Origin: Thermosynechococcus vestitus BP-1
GTDB taxonomy: Bacteria; Cyanobacteriota; Cyanobacteriia; Thermosynechococcales; Thermosynechococcaceae
Assembly (NCBI RefSeq): GCF_000011345.1
Contig: NC_004113.1
Location: forward strand, 434,001 to 498,000
Reading direction: 5' to 3'
Length of the DNA: 64,000 nt
Numbering within the stretch: position 1 is the first letter of the stretch; every line of letters begins with the position of its first letter. The notes below the pieces were generated by a model. The model was not told the origin of the DNA, made no database searches, and was given only the letters and a program-made list of their open reading frames with translations. Below, piece by piece: positions 9,908 to 19,457 of the stretch. Made by a program: the position numbers and the translations under genes.

Positions 9908-10130
9908 CTAGAATCGGGAGTTGAGCGCAGGATAACAGCGGATGGTGAGTGGTTTCCATGAGTAACAATGGCCAATGGATGAGGTCCAAATGCGTACTGC
10001 TAAAGGCTGACGATTGGTAGGGGCAATTTCCTGCAACAAAAGTTTCTGCAGAGAAGGGGCGCGATCGCCCCCATGGATTAAAGGGAGCAAACAGAACCCA
10101 AAGATTCCAGAGATAATAGAGATAATTAGG
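9908..10130 (-). pseudogene. 3' part of a small secreted-protein ORF broken by the group II intron
   Basis: The minus strand encodes a hydrophobic stretch (LIISIISGIFGFCLLPLIHGG) followed by DRAPSLQKLLLQEIAPTN and a Cys/Trp-containing tail ending NSRF, stop at 9908. The intron at 10131-11814 cuts the hydrophobic start. Joining 11815-11831 to 10130 in silico restores one open frame from a TTG at 11831, about 79 residues with a signal-peptide-like N-terminus. The intron runs on the opposite strand, so splicing cannot rescue this frame. There is no clear ribosome site, and I do not recognise the family. Confidence 0.3.
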
Positions 10131-11814
10131 GTGCGACGCGAAAGCTAGCCAGATGATTGTCCCACTAGCCCAACAAGCTAGAACGGGACCGGTTGTGCCC
10201 CCAACCGTAGCCTAGGGAGGCATGCGTGACTGGTAACGGTCAGGTATGAAGCCCTCCCGACAACGTAGCCCGAACCGCAAGGTTGAAGCCGAATCCGTGA
10301 GGAGGAAGCAACTTCACCAGCGTCAGGTGATAGGGAGCTAGGCTTGAGGGTATGGTGAACGTAAGTGAAGTGACGCCAGAAGCCTCGTTACTCTCAGCAG
10401 GCCAAAGACGCTGACAGGCCTGGGCCAAAATGGCAAGTGGACGGCTACACCTCTCCTAATTAGGTGTACGGGGACATTAGCTCCACCGGGGTAAAGTCAC
10501 CACCTAACCCCTCGCGTCATCTGGTTGGAACGCGGTAAGCCCGTACTTCCGCCTTGATAGGCCAAGCACAAGGCAAGTGGACTGCGAGGAACACCCATGG
10601 AAGTGCGGGTAGAGGAGACGGGAAAAAGCGAATGCTAGCCTGTAATGGGTTAGATAGGGATTGAGAATGCTGGCAGGACATTCAACATCATCCCACTCGA
10701 AAGAGGGCAGACTTCCCGTCGGTTCCCCATTACGAGAAAATCTATAGAACCTCCCTAATGGTGACAAAGCAGTGCGACGCGAAAGCTAGCCAGATGATTG
10801 TCCCACTAGCCCAACAAGCTAGAACGGGACCGGTTGTTCCCCCAACCGTAGCCTAAGGAGGCATGCGTGACTGGTAACGGTCAGGTATGAAGCCCTCCCG
10901 ACAATGAAGCCCGAACCGGAAGGTTGGAGCCGAATCCGTGAGGAGGAAGCAACTTCACCAGCGTCAGGTGATAGGGAGCTAGGCTTGAGGGTATGGTGAA
11001 CGCAAGTGAAGTGACGCTAGAAGCCTCGTTACTCCAAGCAGGCCAAAGATGCTGATAGGCCTGAGCCAAAATGGCAAAGCGGATTGGATTCACTGCTTGC
11101 TTTTCAGTGAACGGGGACAGCAACTCCGCCGGGGTATAGTCACCACCTAACCCCTCGTGTCATCTGGTTGGAACGCGGTAAGCCCGTATCTTCGCCTTGA
11201 ACATTCAAGGCAGGCAAACCGTAAGGAATGCTGATGGGGGTGCGGGTAGAGGAGGTGGGAAAAAGCGAATGCTAGCCTGTAATGGGCTAGATAGGGATTG
11301 AGAATGCTGGCAGGACATTCAACATCATCCCACTCGAAAGAGGGCAGACTTCCCGCCGGTCCCCCCTTACGAGAAAGTCTATAGAACCTTCCTAATGGTG
11401 ACAATGCAAATGGCGGTGATCTTGAGTCACTGGTGCGGTCACCAACCTGCTCAAAAGGTAGAGAGGCTGTAGATGAGTATCGTAAAGGTTGCATGCACAA
11501 CCGGTTCCTCTTAAATGAGGGGTCCTGGGGGGCTCGAGCCGGATGCGGGGAAACTTGCACGTCCGGTTCCTAGGGGGCTAGGGGGCAGCGATGCCCCCCT
11601 GCTACCCGACAATGGCGGTGACCTTGAGTCACTGGTGCGGTCACCAACCCTCCCACCAAGGGTAGGCAGGCTGTAGATGAGTATCGTAAAGGTTGTACAC
11701 ACAACCGGTTCCTCTTAAATGAGGGGTTTTGGGGGGCCTGAGCCGGATGCGAGGAAACTTGCACGTCCGGTTCTTAGGGGGCTAGGGGGCAGTAATGCCC
11801 CCCTGCTACCCGAC
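10131..11814 (+). mobile_element. Outer ORF-less group II intron (host of a second intron)
   Basis: It begins GTGCGACGCG (the GUGYG 5' end) and finishes CTACCCGAC (AY 3' end). Domain V is at 11740-11773, starting GAGCCGGATGCG and ending GTCCGGTTC. A second copy of the same intron type occupies 10772-11610. Removing it leaves 845 bases (10131-10771 joined to 11611-11814) that align with the inner copy from end to end. There is no reverse transcriptase ORF, so mobility would need a protein supplied from elsewhere. It lies 79 bases upstream of the kinase ATG at 11894 on the same strand. Confidence 0.88.
10772..11610 (+). mobile_element. Inner ORF-less group II intron (twintron)
   Basis: This 839-base copy starts GTGCGACGCGAAAGC and ends GCTACCCGAC. 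Its domain V is at 11536-11569, with the catalytic AGC near its start. It is inserted between GACAAAGCA and AATGGCGGTG of the outer intron. The inner copy carries the uninterrupted version of that place (GACAATGCAAATGGCGGTG near 11400), which proves the insertion point. The two copies are closely similar, with scattered differences. No protein is encoded. Confidence 0.88.
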
Positions 11815-11893
11815 TAACTTAGGAGTAACAACCAAGCAACGTCAGCCTTGCCTGCTTGGAATCTCGCCAGCCAATTTCCCTCCGAGGCAACAT

Positions 11894-13441
11894 ATGTCAG
11901 AACCCCACCGCGACACCAAGATTGGCCAAGTGCTCATGAACCGGTATCAGCTCACGGAGTTAATTGGCAAAGGCTCAATGGGGCGGGTCTATCGCGCAGA
12001 AGATATTCTCCTTGGGGGTGTTCCCGTTGCCGTTAAATTCCTGTCGCAAACCCTGCTCAACGATCGCATGAAAACCCGCTTTGCCCAAGAGGCGCGGGCG
12101 GGTGCGCTCCTTGGCCAGAAAAGTATGCACGTGGTGCGGGTGCTCGACTACGGCATGAATAACGAGGAAATTCCCTTCTACGTCATGGAATTTTTAGAGG
12201 GAGAAAACCTCAGTGATTTGCTCCTAGAAGAACCCCTGCCCTTAAGCCGATTTCTGCGCATTGCACGGCACATGTGCCTTGGTCTTCAGGTAGCCCATGA
12301 AGGAATTATCATCGAAGGCCAAAAATGCCCGATTATTCACCGGGACATCAAACCCAGTAATGTCCTTGTGATTCAGGATGGCACGATGGGGGAACTTGCC
12401 AAGCTATTAGATTTTGGGATTGCCAAATTTTTGGGGGATGTCCCTGAAAAGGGTCAAACCTCGTCGTTTATGGGCACTTTGGCCTATTGTTCGCCAGAAC
12501 AGATTGAAGGGCGGGAATTGGATCACCGCTCGGACATCTACAGTCTTGGCATCACCATGTATGAGTTACTCACAGGCAAGATGCCCATTCAAGCGGAAAG
12601 CCACTCCATCGGTAGTTGGTTTAAGGCGCACCACTTCCAAAAGCCCATTCCCTTCAATGTGGCCAGTCCGGGGCTGCATCTTCCCCCTGCCCTTGAGGAA
12701 CTGATCATGGCCTGTATGGCCAAATCCCCCAGCGATCGCCCCCAAAATGTTGCGGAAATTATCAAAGTTCTCACGGCCCTTGAGGACCAGTTTGGCAGTA
12801 CTCGAGTCACTCAGCCGGGGGTAGAGGTGGGCGCAAAAGTATCTCAACCCTTAGAACGCCAATCTCAACCGCCTGTTGCCCTGGCAACGGTTGAGGAAGT
12901 CTGCTGGCAAAGTGTTTGGCCTGCGGATAAACCCGTAGCGGAAATTGTCTTTCCCATGCCCTTGTATGCCCAACGGGAATCAGCGGCGTCGCTGTGGGTG
13001 ATGTTGCCTCGGTCAGAGATTGATCGGCGCATGCTGAATCTTCGCTACAACCAGTTTCTCTTCACCACCAGTCCCCACCCGATGATCCTCTGGATTACCG
13101 CCATCTATGATCCCCAGCAAGGTCCCCGCTGGTTGCCCTGTTATTTGGATATGAAACTGCCACGCAATCAGGAGCTCTGCCTTTTACTCTCGGAAACAGG
13201 TTATTACCCGCTGCTCTTTTTCTCCCTTGAGGATCCACAACACTGCATCAATGTCCGCACGTTTACGATCGCGACCTTTCAGCGGCAACTCCTACGGGAC
13301 TGGCTGCAAACCAGTAAAAACTTACCCAGTTCGGCCCCAGCGGTTGTGAGCCGTAATCTCCTTAAGGCAGAATTTGAAAACTACAAGCCCCAAATCCTGG
13401 CCAAGCTAGAGAACGTGAAGATGGCTACAGTCATTGATTAG
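11894..13441 (+). CDS. Eukaryotic-type serine/threonine protein kinase
   Basis: The 515-residue protein has an N-terminal protein kinase domain (about 18-290). It shows the glycine loop IGKGSMGRVYRA, the ATP lysine in VAVKF (48), the catalytic loop HRDIKPSN (His 149), DFG (173-175) and the CSPEQIEG activation end. The C-terminal 200 residues are of a type I do not recognise and contain no obvious membrane helix, so it is probably soluble. I chose the ATG at 11894 (MSEPHRDTKIG) because the longer frame from 11795 would be read out of the intron 3' end. Expression may depend on transcripts that pass through the upstream twintron. Confidence 0.88.
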   Translation: MSEPHRDTKIGQVLMNRYQLTELIGKGSMGRVYRAEDILLGGVPVAVKFLSQTLLNDRMKTRFAQEARAGALLGQKSMHVVRVLDYGMNNEEIPFYVMEFLEGENLSDLLLEEPLPLSRFLRIARHMCLGLQVAHEGIIIEGQKCPIIHRDIKPSNVLVIQDGTMGELAKLLDFGIAKFLGDVPEKGQTSSFMGTLAYCSPEQIEGRELDHRSDIYSLGITMYELLTGKMPIQAESHSIGSWFKAHHFQKPIPFNVASPGLHLPPALEELIMACMAKSPSDRPQNVAEIIKVLTALEDQFGSTRVTQPGVEVGAKVSQPLERQSQPPVALATVEEVCWQSVWPADKPVAEIVFPMPLYAQRESAASLWVMLPRSEIDRRMLNLRYNQFLFTTSPHPMILWITAIYDPQQGPRWLPCYLDMKLPRNQELCLLLSETGYYPLLFFSLEDPQHCINVRTFTIATFQRQLLRDWLQTSKNLPSSAPAVVSRNLLKAEFENYKPQILAKLENVKMATVID

Positions 13442-13516
13442 GGATACCGCGATCGCTCTCTAGGGCAGCAATAGAGAAAAATATATTAAGACTTGTTGCG
13501 GAATTGGTAAAGAATT

Positions 13517-13533
13517 GTTACAGTGAGGGTACA
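13517..13533 (+). promoter_or_regulatory. Possible HLR1-like site upstream of the Hlip gene
   Basis: GTTACA at 13517 and GGTACA at 13528 are two near-repeats resembling the HLR1 element bound by RpaB upstream of high-light genes. The spacing (11 bases) and second half are imperfect. The site lies about 25-40 bases upstream of the Hlip ATG. Confidence 0.25.
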
Positions 13534-13556
13534 GGGTTCGATCAGGAGTCAAAACC

Positions 13557-13727
13557 ATGGAAGATACCAAAACCATTAAAGCTGAAGACCGGAATGCATG
13601 GGTGTTTGGATTTACCCCCCAAGCTGAAATTTGGAACGGTCGCCTGGCCATGATTGGCTTTGTGGCGGCGCTGCTCACAGAACTGATCACCAAACAAGGT
13701 GTGCTTCACTTCTGGGGTCTCCTCTAG
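13557..13727 (+). CDS. High-light-inducible protein (Hlip/SCP, single-helix CAB-like)
   Basis: This short gene encodes 56 residues, MEDTKTIKAEDRNAWVFGFT..., with the chlorophyll-binding Lhc motif AEIWNGRLAMIGFVAAL and one membrane helix. Hlips bind chlorophyll and carotenoids and protect newly made or damaged photosystem II from excess light. The ATG in CCATGG at 13557 fits the family length. A strong terminator follows at 13771, so it is a single-gene unit. Confidence 0.92.
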   Translation: MEDTKTIKAEDRNAWVFGFTPQAEIWNGRLAMIGFVAALLTELITKQGVLHFWGLL

Positions 13728-13770
13728 ACCTTAACTCTCTCCCAATTTTCAGCGGTCAAAGTGTCATTTT

Positions 13771-13795
13771 GAGGTCAGTAATGGCCTCTTTTTTT
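13771..13795 (+). terminator. Rho-independent terminator of the Hlip gene
   Basis: GAGGTCA-GTAA-TGGCCTC forms a 7-bp stem, with one G-T pair, directly followed by a T7 run. It lies 43 bases after the Hlip stop. Confidence 0.8.
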
Positions 13796-13975
13796 GGGCC
13801 AATTGAGGGCTTAACACCACTTTTTCCCCAAAGAGAGCACACAGATCAAACACGAAAGACTAGGTAAAGGAGAGGATGGCTCTCCCTTCATAACATGCCA
13901 ATGCTAAGAACGGTAGCGGGAAGCTCCGCGGTCAAAGCACCTATTGAAGGATCTTGTAATTGAGAGTTTGTGAAT

Positions 13976-14311
13976 CTAGGAGTGATTTACCCGGGGAATC
14001 CCTAGACTGTAGTTGCGCACACGACTATTGAGGTTGTAGCCAATTTCCCCTTGCATAAGTAAGGAGCGAATAAAGTGCTCCAAGTCTGAGCCAATCCGCC
14101 GCAAATTGTATTCCGTCAAGTCTTCCCCTGCGGCATTGGCCACCAATTCCCGAAACTTGGCTTCTACTTTTGCAAGGGCGGCTTCGTTCCACTCCAATTC
14201 GTTATCGGGATCCACATTCAGCGTCAGCGTTTCGGTATCAGGATGAACTTCACCATCTACCACATGGCCGGCATAGATGTGAACGTGGCGTGTTGTGGAC
14301 TTCAATAGCAT
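13976..14311 (-). CDS. ndhM: NAD(P)H-quinone oxidoreductase subunit M
   Basis: The 111-residue product starts MLLKSTTRHVHIYAGHV and contains DPDNELEWNEAAL, GEDLTEYNLRRIGSDLEHF and the C-terminal RNYSLGIPRVN, all typical of NdhM. This is a peripheral-arm subunit specific to the photosynthetic NDH-1 complex of cyanobacteria and chloroplasts, which carries electrons from ferredoxin to plastoquinone in cyclic flow and respiration. The length equals that of the family. It stands alone with its own -10 box. Confidence 0.93.
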   Translation of the reverse strand: MLLKSTTRHVHIYAGHVVDGEVHPDTETLTLNVDPDNELEWNEAALAKVEAKFRELVANAAGEDLTEYNLRRIGSDLEHFIRSLLMQGEIGYNLNSRVRNYSLGIPRVNHS

Positions 14312-14354
14312 GGCTAACCCAATGATGAGTGGACAGTAGTTGGTAAACGCTTCT

Positions 14355-14360
14355 ACTATA
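14355..14360 (-). promoter_or_regulatory. Probable ndhM -10 box TATAGT
   Basis: The minus strand reads TTGGTATAGTAGAAGCG about 45 bases upstream of the ndhM ATG at 14311. No convincing -35 hexamer was found. Confidence 0.4.
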
Positions 14361-14686
14361 CCAAGAATCTTTTCAAGGAAAGTTTAGCAAAACTGATGCC
14401 TGAGCCCAAGAATCAATAATGCAACTGATCTAGTTTCTATAGGGCTTTTGGCGAGCGATCGCTGAACATAAAAGATACAAGGGGCAATTGCCCCCTCTAT
14501 CAATCCAGATTTTAGGTGCCTCGCAAAATTTCCCATTTGCGGATGGAGTAGGCTGGCTGATTCTTGCCTGCCCGTGGTTGCTACCAGCGCCGCCACCCAC
14601 CCGCCCAAGGGAGAGGGCCACTGGGGGGACGAATGTTCATCACCCCACCATTGGCGCAAGTCATACTAAAGGCGTCAAAATCGCGC

Positions 14687-14842
14687 TTACCCTATTTGCC
14701 CACAACTGTAAGGTTTCACTCGGCTGAATTGATGAAACCAAAGTAGCCCCGCATCCACAATCGCTTGGCCAGTATCCTCATCGAGGATAAAGTTATTGCT
14801 AACGACGCTGCGAACTTGCCGCGAATTGTTATCCCCTGAAAG
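14687..14842 (-). pseudogene. Unidentified coding-like fragment
   Basis: Right after a TAA on the minus strand a frame reads SGDNNSRQVRSVVSNNFI and continues LDEDTGQAIVDAGLLWFHQF to a stop at 14687. The composition looks like real protein, but there is no start codon and no known domain. It is probably the tail of a degraded gene. Confidence 0.3.
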
Positions 14843-14944
14843 TTAGTCAAATGGCAATCAGCGTTACCGACTGGCCAAAGCTGCCGGCCATTGGTGAAAG
14901 AATGCCCCCGTGATACTGATGAAAAGAGGAAGCGCAAACCTCGA

Positions 14945-15422
14945 TCAACTTTCACAAACATTTTTCCTAAACGTTTTGGCTAAGGAGGCAGGAGACAAAT
15001 TGACAAAAGGCAAGCAAATAACCACACTTGTTCCTTGACCCAGACAACTGCGAATTTCGCGTTGTCCTCGATGGGCATCGACAATTTGCTTGACGCTCCC
15101 TAGCCCGAAACCAATTCCCTGCAGTGGTTCCTGACCTTGGTAAAGGCGATCAAAGCACCCGCAGCCATGGGGAAGTGTGGCTTCTGGAATACCGCTCCCC
15201 CTATTCACGACAGCAATTTGAACATCGCAATCCGCAACTGTCGAGCAAAAGGCTGACCATTCGCCAGCTGTCCTTGGAGCCAAAAATAAAAAATAAAAGG
15301 TCACTGACTAGGGGTGCAGCCATTTGAGAAATGTTGGTTAGATTTTGCTCCACTGTTATCAGAGATTCAAGAGCCGTTGCTTGATCTGAAGTGCCATGTG
15401 AATGGGCTGTCGCTGATGGGGA
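14945..15422 (-). pseudogene. Degenerate histidine kinase C-terminal remnant
   Basis: The minus-strand frame ending at 14945 carries the signature of a histidine kinase ATPase domain: VNRGSGIPEATLP (G1 box), FDRLYQG, GIGFGLGSVKQIVDAHRGQ (G2 box) and LGQGTSVVICLPFV. An adjacent frame upstream (down from 15422) reads TALESLITVEQNLTNISQMA and runs into it only through a frameshift. A phospho-acceptor His region and N-terminal sensor are absent. It is the wreck of a sensor kinase gene and is not expected to function. Confidence 0.6.
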
Positions 15423-15601
15423 TCATGAATACACATTCCTAAAGGCGGGGGCGATCGCCGGTATAAAAAACTATGGTAACCATGTTGAAATCCCATTGTA
15501 ATTAGACAATAAAGAGCCAAGTTCAGTTCAGTGTAAGTTTAGGGTTGAGCAGAAGGGGAAGGCGTGCTTAACTGAGTAAAGAGTTTTTAACACTTGCTGC
15601 T

Positions 15602-16999
15602 ATGCCCTTGATAATGTCACTTTTGCAACCTTTGCTTGCCGATGTGGCAGCAGAATCAGTGAACCTAGCGGAAGCGGGTCCATTGATCTTGGCAGCTGTT
15701 CTGCTGAGTCTAGTGGTGATCTACTTTGCCAGCAAAGTCGGCGGTGAAATTTGTGCCCGCATTAACTTTCCACCCGTACTGGGGGAATTGGTAGGGGGTG
15801 TGGTCGTTGGTATTTCCGTCTTGCACCTGTTGGTGTTTTCTGAAGGGGGAACAACGGAACCCTCGCTTCTGACGACCTTTATCCAACAGACGGCAGGCAT
15901 GGATGGCGCTGTCGCTGCAGTAGTTGCCAATACCGCCAGCGAAGTCATTTCCGTCCTCTCGGAAATTGGCGTCATGATCCTGCTCTTTGAGATTGGCTTG
16001 GAGTCGGATTTAGAGGGCCTGCTCAAGGTGGGTCCGCAAGCGGCTGTCGTTGCCGTCGTAGGGGTGATCGCTCCCTTTGTTGCCGGCACCCTTGGCCTTG
16101 TGACGCTGTTTCATGTGGACTTGGTACCCGCCATTTTTGCCGGGGCGGCTCTCACGGCAACCAGTATCGGAATCACGGCCAAAGTCCTTGCGGAGATTCA
16201 ACGGCTAACTTCCCCGGAAGGTCAAATTATCATTGGGGCAGCGGTTCTGGATGACATTCTTGGCATTATTGTGCTGGCAGTGGTGGCGAGTCTAGCCAAA
16301 ACCGGCACAGTCGAGATCAGCAATGTAATCTATCTGATGATTAGCTCCGTCGTGTTTTTGGTGGGTTCTGTGGTGGTGGGGCGGCTGCTGAGTCCTTTCT
16401 TTTTGGGGATGGTCGATCGCCTGAGCACACGCGGTAACTTGCTGGTTCCCTCCTTGATCTTTGCCTTTGTTCTGGGTTATATCGCTGTGATTCTGCAACT
16501 GGAAGCGATTCTTGGTGCGTTTACCGCTGGCTTAGTCCTTGGGGAAACGGAAAAACGGCGGGAGCTAGAGGAGCAGATTTTGCCCATTGCCGATATGTTG
16601 GTGCCGGTGTTCTTTGTCTGTGTTGGCGCCCGCACCGATATCAGTGTTTTGAATCCCCTAGAACCGGCCAATCGTGCGGGTCTGATCATTGCCTCTTTCC
16701 TCGTGCTGGTGGCCATTGTTGGTAAGGTGGTAACAGGAGCAACGGTCTTTGGTCAGCCGGGAATTAACCGATGGGCGATCGGCATTGGCATGGTGCCACG
16801 CGGCGAAGTGGGATTGATTTTTGCCGCTGTCGGGTCTGTCAGTGGTGTCCTCTCGAAGGCTTTAGATGCCGGCATTATCGTGATGGTGATTGTGACCACG
16901 TTCGTTGCGCCACCTCTGTTGCGTTTGGTCTTTAAGCCAGGGGCCACAGAGGCGTTACCAACCTCGGATGTTGCAGTGGAGTCTCCCCCAGAAGGATAG
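15602..16999 (+). CDS. Na+/H+ antiporter, CPA2 family (NhaS3-like)
   Basis: The 465-residue membrane protein has about 12 hydrophobic helices and the CPA2 pattern, with [29 protein letters not shown] and [15 protein letters not shown] (paired Asp in the ion-binding helix). It resembles cyanobacterial NhaS3, an essential thylakoid antiporter in Synechocystis that exchanges sodium or potassium for protons; the assignment to that paralogue is by overall resemblance. ATG 15602 or ATG 15614 could be the start. The stop lies 2 bases before trmFO, so the two are probably cotranscribed. Confidence 0.85.
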   Translation: MPLIMSLLQPLLADVAAESVNLAEAGPLILAAVLLSLVVIYFASKVGGEICARINFPPVLGELVGGVVVGISVLHLLVFSEGGTTEPSLLTTFIQQTAGMDGAVAAVVANTASEVISVLSEIGVMILLFEIGLESDLEGLLKVGPQAAVVAVVGVIAPFVAGTLGLVTLFHVDLVPAIFAGAALTATSIGITAKVLAEIQRLTSPEGQIIIGAAVLDDILGIIVLAVVASLAKTGTVEISNVIYLMISSVVFLVGSVVVGRLLSPFFLGMVDRLSTRGNLLVPSLIFAFVLGYIAVILQLEAILGAFTAGLVLGETEKRRELEEQILPIADMLVPVFFVCVGARTDISVLNPLEPANRAGLIIASFLVLVAIVGKVVTGATVFGQPGINRWAIGIGMVPRGEVGLIFAAVGSVSGVLSKALDAGIIVMVIVTTFVAPPLLRLVFKPGATEALPTSDVAVESPPEG

Positions 17000-17001
17000 C
17001 A

Positions 17002-18375
17002 ATGGAGCCGATTACGGTCATTGGTGGTGGTTTAGCCGGTACAGAAGCGGCTTGGCAAATTGCCCGTGCCGGTCTGCCGGTGGTCCTCTATGAAATGCGG
17101 CCGCAAGTGGCTAGTCCAGCCCACCATACGGCGGAGTTGGCAGAGTTGGTGTGCAGTAATTCCTTTGGTGCTAAGGCGAGCGATCGCGCCACGGGGCTAT
17201 TACACCATGAACTGCGTGCCCTGGGGTCGTTGATTATTGCCACTGCCGATCGCCATCAAGTGCCTGCCGGAGGCGCCCTAGCGGTGGATCGCGCCCACTT
17301 TAGTCGTGAGTTGACTGAAACCCTTGAAAATCATCCCCTTGTGACAGTGCGGCGCGAAGAACTGCCCCACCTTCCAGAAAGCGGGATTGTGGTCTTAGCC
17401 ACCGGCCCCCTGACCAGTGAAGCCCTGAGTGCCGATCTGCAATGCTTTACCGGACTGGACTACCTGAGTTTTTTTGATGCCGCCAGCCCAATTGTGGTCG
17501 GAGAGTCCATTAACCGCGAGGTGGCCTTTTTGGCTTCCCGCTATGACCGCGGCGAAGCGGCTTATCTCAACTGTCCCTTCAGTGCTGAAGAATACCAGCG
17601 GTTTTGGCAGGCGCTCTGTGAAGCCAAACAGGCGCCCCTAAAGGACTTTGAGCGCGAGAATGCCCAATTTTTTGAGGCTTGCCTACCCGTAGAGGAATTG
17701 GCGCGGCGAGGGGTGGATACGCTGCGGTTTGGCCCTTTGAAACCTGTGGGCTTGCGGGATCCACGTACGGGGGAGCGTCCCTATGCGGTGGCACAACTGC
17801 GCCAGGAGGATCGCCATGGCCAACTATGGAACTTGGTGGGTTTTCAAACCAATCTGCGCTGGGGGGAGCAGCAGCGGGTCTTTCGTATGATCCCCGGCTT
17901 AGAGCAGGCGGAGTTTGTGCGCATGGGGGTGATGCACCGCAATACCTTCTTAAATGCACCGAAGTTGTTGAAGGCCAGTCTTCAGTTTCGCGATCGCCCC
18001 ACCCTCTTGGCAGCGGGTCAAATTACCGGTACCGAAGGTTATACGGCGGCAGCAGCAGGGGGCTGGTTAGCGGGAACGAACGCGGCTCGCTTGGCACGGG
18101 GACTTGCACCCTTGGTATTGCCCCCAACAACAATGGCTGGTGCCCTCTTTCACTACATCAGTACGGCTGAGAGCAAAACCTTCCAGCCCATGCCCCCCAA
18201 CTTTGGCATTTTGCCCCCCCTAGAACAACCAGTGCGTCAAAAGGCATTGCGCTATGCCGCCTATCGCGATCGCGCCCTCAAAGATTTAAGCACCTGGGCA
18301 ACAGCGATGTCGCTGCCCCTACAGCCTCTAGCGTTAGATGGGTGCGATCCTGCTGCCGTTGAAGCTGGAGCCTAA
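17002..18375 (+). CDS. trmFO: tRNA (uracil-54-C5)-methyltransferase, folate/FAD dependent
   Basis: The 457-residue protein opens with the FAD-binding loop [13 protein letters not shown] and contains the TrmFO (Gid) hallmarks [20 protein letters not shown] and [19 protein letters not shown]. It makes ribothymidine at position 54 of tRNA using methylene-tetrahydrofolate. It follows the antiporter by 2 bases. Its last 98 bases overlap tsaE on the opposite strand, and both frames look genuine. Confidence 0.95.
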   Translation: MEPITVIGGGLAGTEAAWQIARAGLPVVLYEMRPQVASPAHHTAELAELVCSNSFGAKASDRATGLLHHELRALGSLIIATADRHQVPAGGALAVDRAHFSRELTETLENHPLVTVRREELPHLPESGIVVLATGPLTSEALSADLQCFTGLDYLSFFDAASPIVVGESINREVAFLASRYDRGEAAYLNCPFSAEEYQRFWQALCEAKQAPLKDFERENAQFFEACLPVEELARRGVDTLRFGPLKPVGLRDPRTGERPYAVAQLRQEDRHGQLWNLVGFQTNLRWGEQQRVFRMIPGLEQAEFVRMGVMHRNTFLNAPKLLKASLQFRDRPTLLAAGQITGTEGYTAAAAGGWLAGTNAARLARGLAPLVLPPTTMAGALFHYISTAESKTFQPMPPNFGILPPLEQPVRQKALRYAAYRDRALKDLSTWATAMSLPLQPLALDGCDPAAVEAGA

Positions 18376-18736
18376 GATAAGCTGGCGGCAAGGTTGGCAA
18401 GCGATCGGGCCACTCAATGGCAACAATCCCCGGATCCATTTCTTCGCCGAGCCAATAGCGTTCCGGTGCCAAGGCTGCCACTTCAGCAGGCGTCAGGCGA
18501 TAGAGATCAAAGTGATAGAGGGGTACACGCCCTTCGGGGTATTCCTGAATCAGCGTGAAGGTGGGGCTTTGAATGACATCCTCAATGTTCAATCCCTCCC
18601 CCAAGGCTTGCACAAACGTGGTTTTTCCTGCCCCAAGCTCTCCCGCCAACAGGAGCACTGTCCCCGGCGGCAGCCATGTCCCCCACTGACGCCCTAAGGC
18701 TTGCAGTTCTGCCAAACTCAGGTTGAGGTTCCTCAT
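18278..18736 (-). CDS. tsaE: tRNA threonylcarbamoyladenosine biosynthesis ATPase TsaE
   Basis: This 152-residue YjeE-type P-loop protein has [18 protein letters not shown] (Walker A), [10 protein letters not shown] and YHFDLYRL. It supports the TsaB-TsaD complex in making t6A37 in tRNA; the tsaD gene is also in this window at 62387. It is the last gene of a minus-strand set (wecG, ftsE, ftsX, chlM, tsaE) and overlaps the chlM stop by 4 bases. Confidence 0.92.
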   Translation of the reverse strand: MRNLNLSLAELQALGRQWGTWLPPGTVLLLAGELGAGKTTFVQALGEGLNIEDVIQSPTFTLIQEYPEGRVPLYHFDLYRLTPAEVAALAPERYWLGEEMDPGIVAIEWPDRLPTLPPAYLRLQLQRQQDRTHLTLEAVGAATSLLPRCLNL

Positions 18737-19449
18737 TTAGCTGGCACTGCTTCTAGGAGTCGCGAAAAGTAAAAGCGAGTTTTGGTCATGGCATTGCGCT
18801 CAATCCGCCAACCCAAGTTCCCCAAAATCTCCACAATAAATTCCTCACTGTGGAGATAGGCACGGGTGGCCTTGCTGGCGCCAGGGAAGAATTCACCGAT
18901 CTTCTTCAGCAGCGTATATTTTGGGGTTTTGGGGGCAAAGCTGAGGATCAGCCGCTCCATGGCCAAAGAACTCAAGTGGGCTAGCATCCCTGCCATTTGG
19001 TTGTCGGGATAGTGGATGAGGACATCGAGGCAGATGACAATATGGTATTGTCCCCGCAGGGCTTCAAGATCACTGACACTGAGGATGAGTTCATGGTGGC
19101 CATTCAACTGAGCAGCGGCGCGATCGCGGGCTTCGGCCACCATCTTTTCGGAAATGTCGCTGGCATAGACCCGTGCCCCTAGCTGGGCAAGGGGAATACT
19201 TAGACTGCCGACACCGCAGCCAGCATCACAAATGAGTTTACCTTTGAGGGAGGCATCAGCTTTGAGCCATGCCAGGACGGTATCAATGGTTTGTTGGTGC
19301 CCCTTGCGGATATCCGCCTGCACCTTGCTGACCTGGTCCGTGCCATAGATACGTCGCCAGCGATCGAACCCAGTGGTGTTGAAGTAGTTTTGAACAATTG
19401 CCTTTTCGTCAGCCGTAGATTGCGTCATACGTTCCCGATCAATCGTCAT
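18733..19449 (-). CDS. chlM: Magnesium protoporphyrin IX methyltransferase
   Basis: The 238-residue SAM-dependent enzyme methylates Mg-protoporphyrin in chlorophyll synthesis. The SAM site is LICDAGCGVGSLSIPLA, followed by YASDISEKMV, LDVLIHYPD and the C-terminal [11 protein letters not shown] chose ATG 19449 (MTIDRERMTQ), which lies 8 bases after the ftsX stop. MTQSTADEK at 19428 is an alternative. The open frame further upstream runs antiparallel to nothing conserved and overlaps ftsX, so it was rejected. Confidence 0.94.
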   Translation of the reverse strand: MTIDRERMTQSTADEKAIVQNYFNTTGFDRWRRIYGTDQVSKVQADIRKGHQQTIDTVLAWLKADASLKGKLICDAGCGVGSLSIPLAQLGARVYASDISEKMVAEARDRAAAQLNGHHELILSVSDLEALRGQYHIVICLDVLIHYPDNQMAGMLAHLSSLAMERLILSFAPKTPKYTLLKKIGEFFPGASKATRAYLHSEEFIVEILGNLGWRIERNAMTKTRFYFSRLLEAVPAK

Positions 19450-19457
19450 TGCCCCAA

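Larger units (their letters stand above)
14312..15601. other. Gene-poor stretch holding decayed sequence
   Basis: No intact gene was found between ndhM and the antiporter. Two minus-strand remnants are listed separately (14687-14842 and 14945-15422). The palindrome GGGGCAATTGCCCC is at 14481-14494. The remaining open frames around 14384-14727 do not look protein-like on either strand. Confidence 0.6.

Noticed and set aside
10240-11764. Several minus-strand open frames of 62-137 codons in the twintron
   Set aside because: They are antisense to two repeated RNA structures, repeat each other, and have no protein-like conservation. Such frames are artefacts of group II intron sequence.
14384-14727. 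Overlapping frames of 60-91 codons on both strands
   Set aside because: None has a plausible start, domain or composition bias. The palindrome at 14481 suggests structured non-coding sequence instead.
17579-18170. Open frames of 126 and 163 codons overlapping trmFO
   Set aside because: Both are shadows of trmFO. Their glycine- and proline-rich make-up reflects the GC pattern of the real frame.
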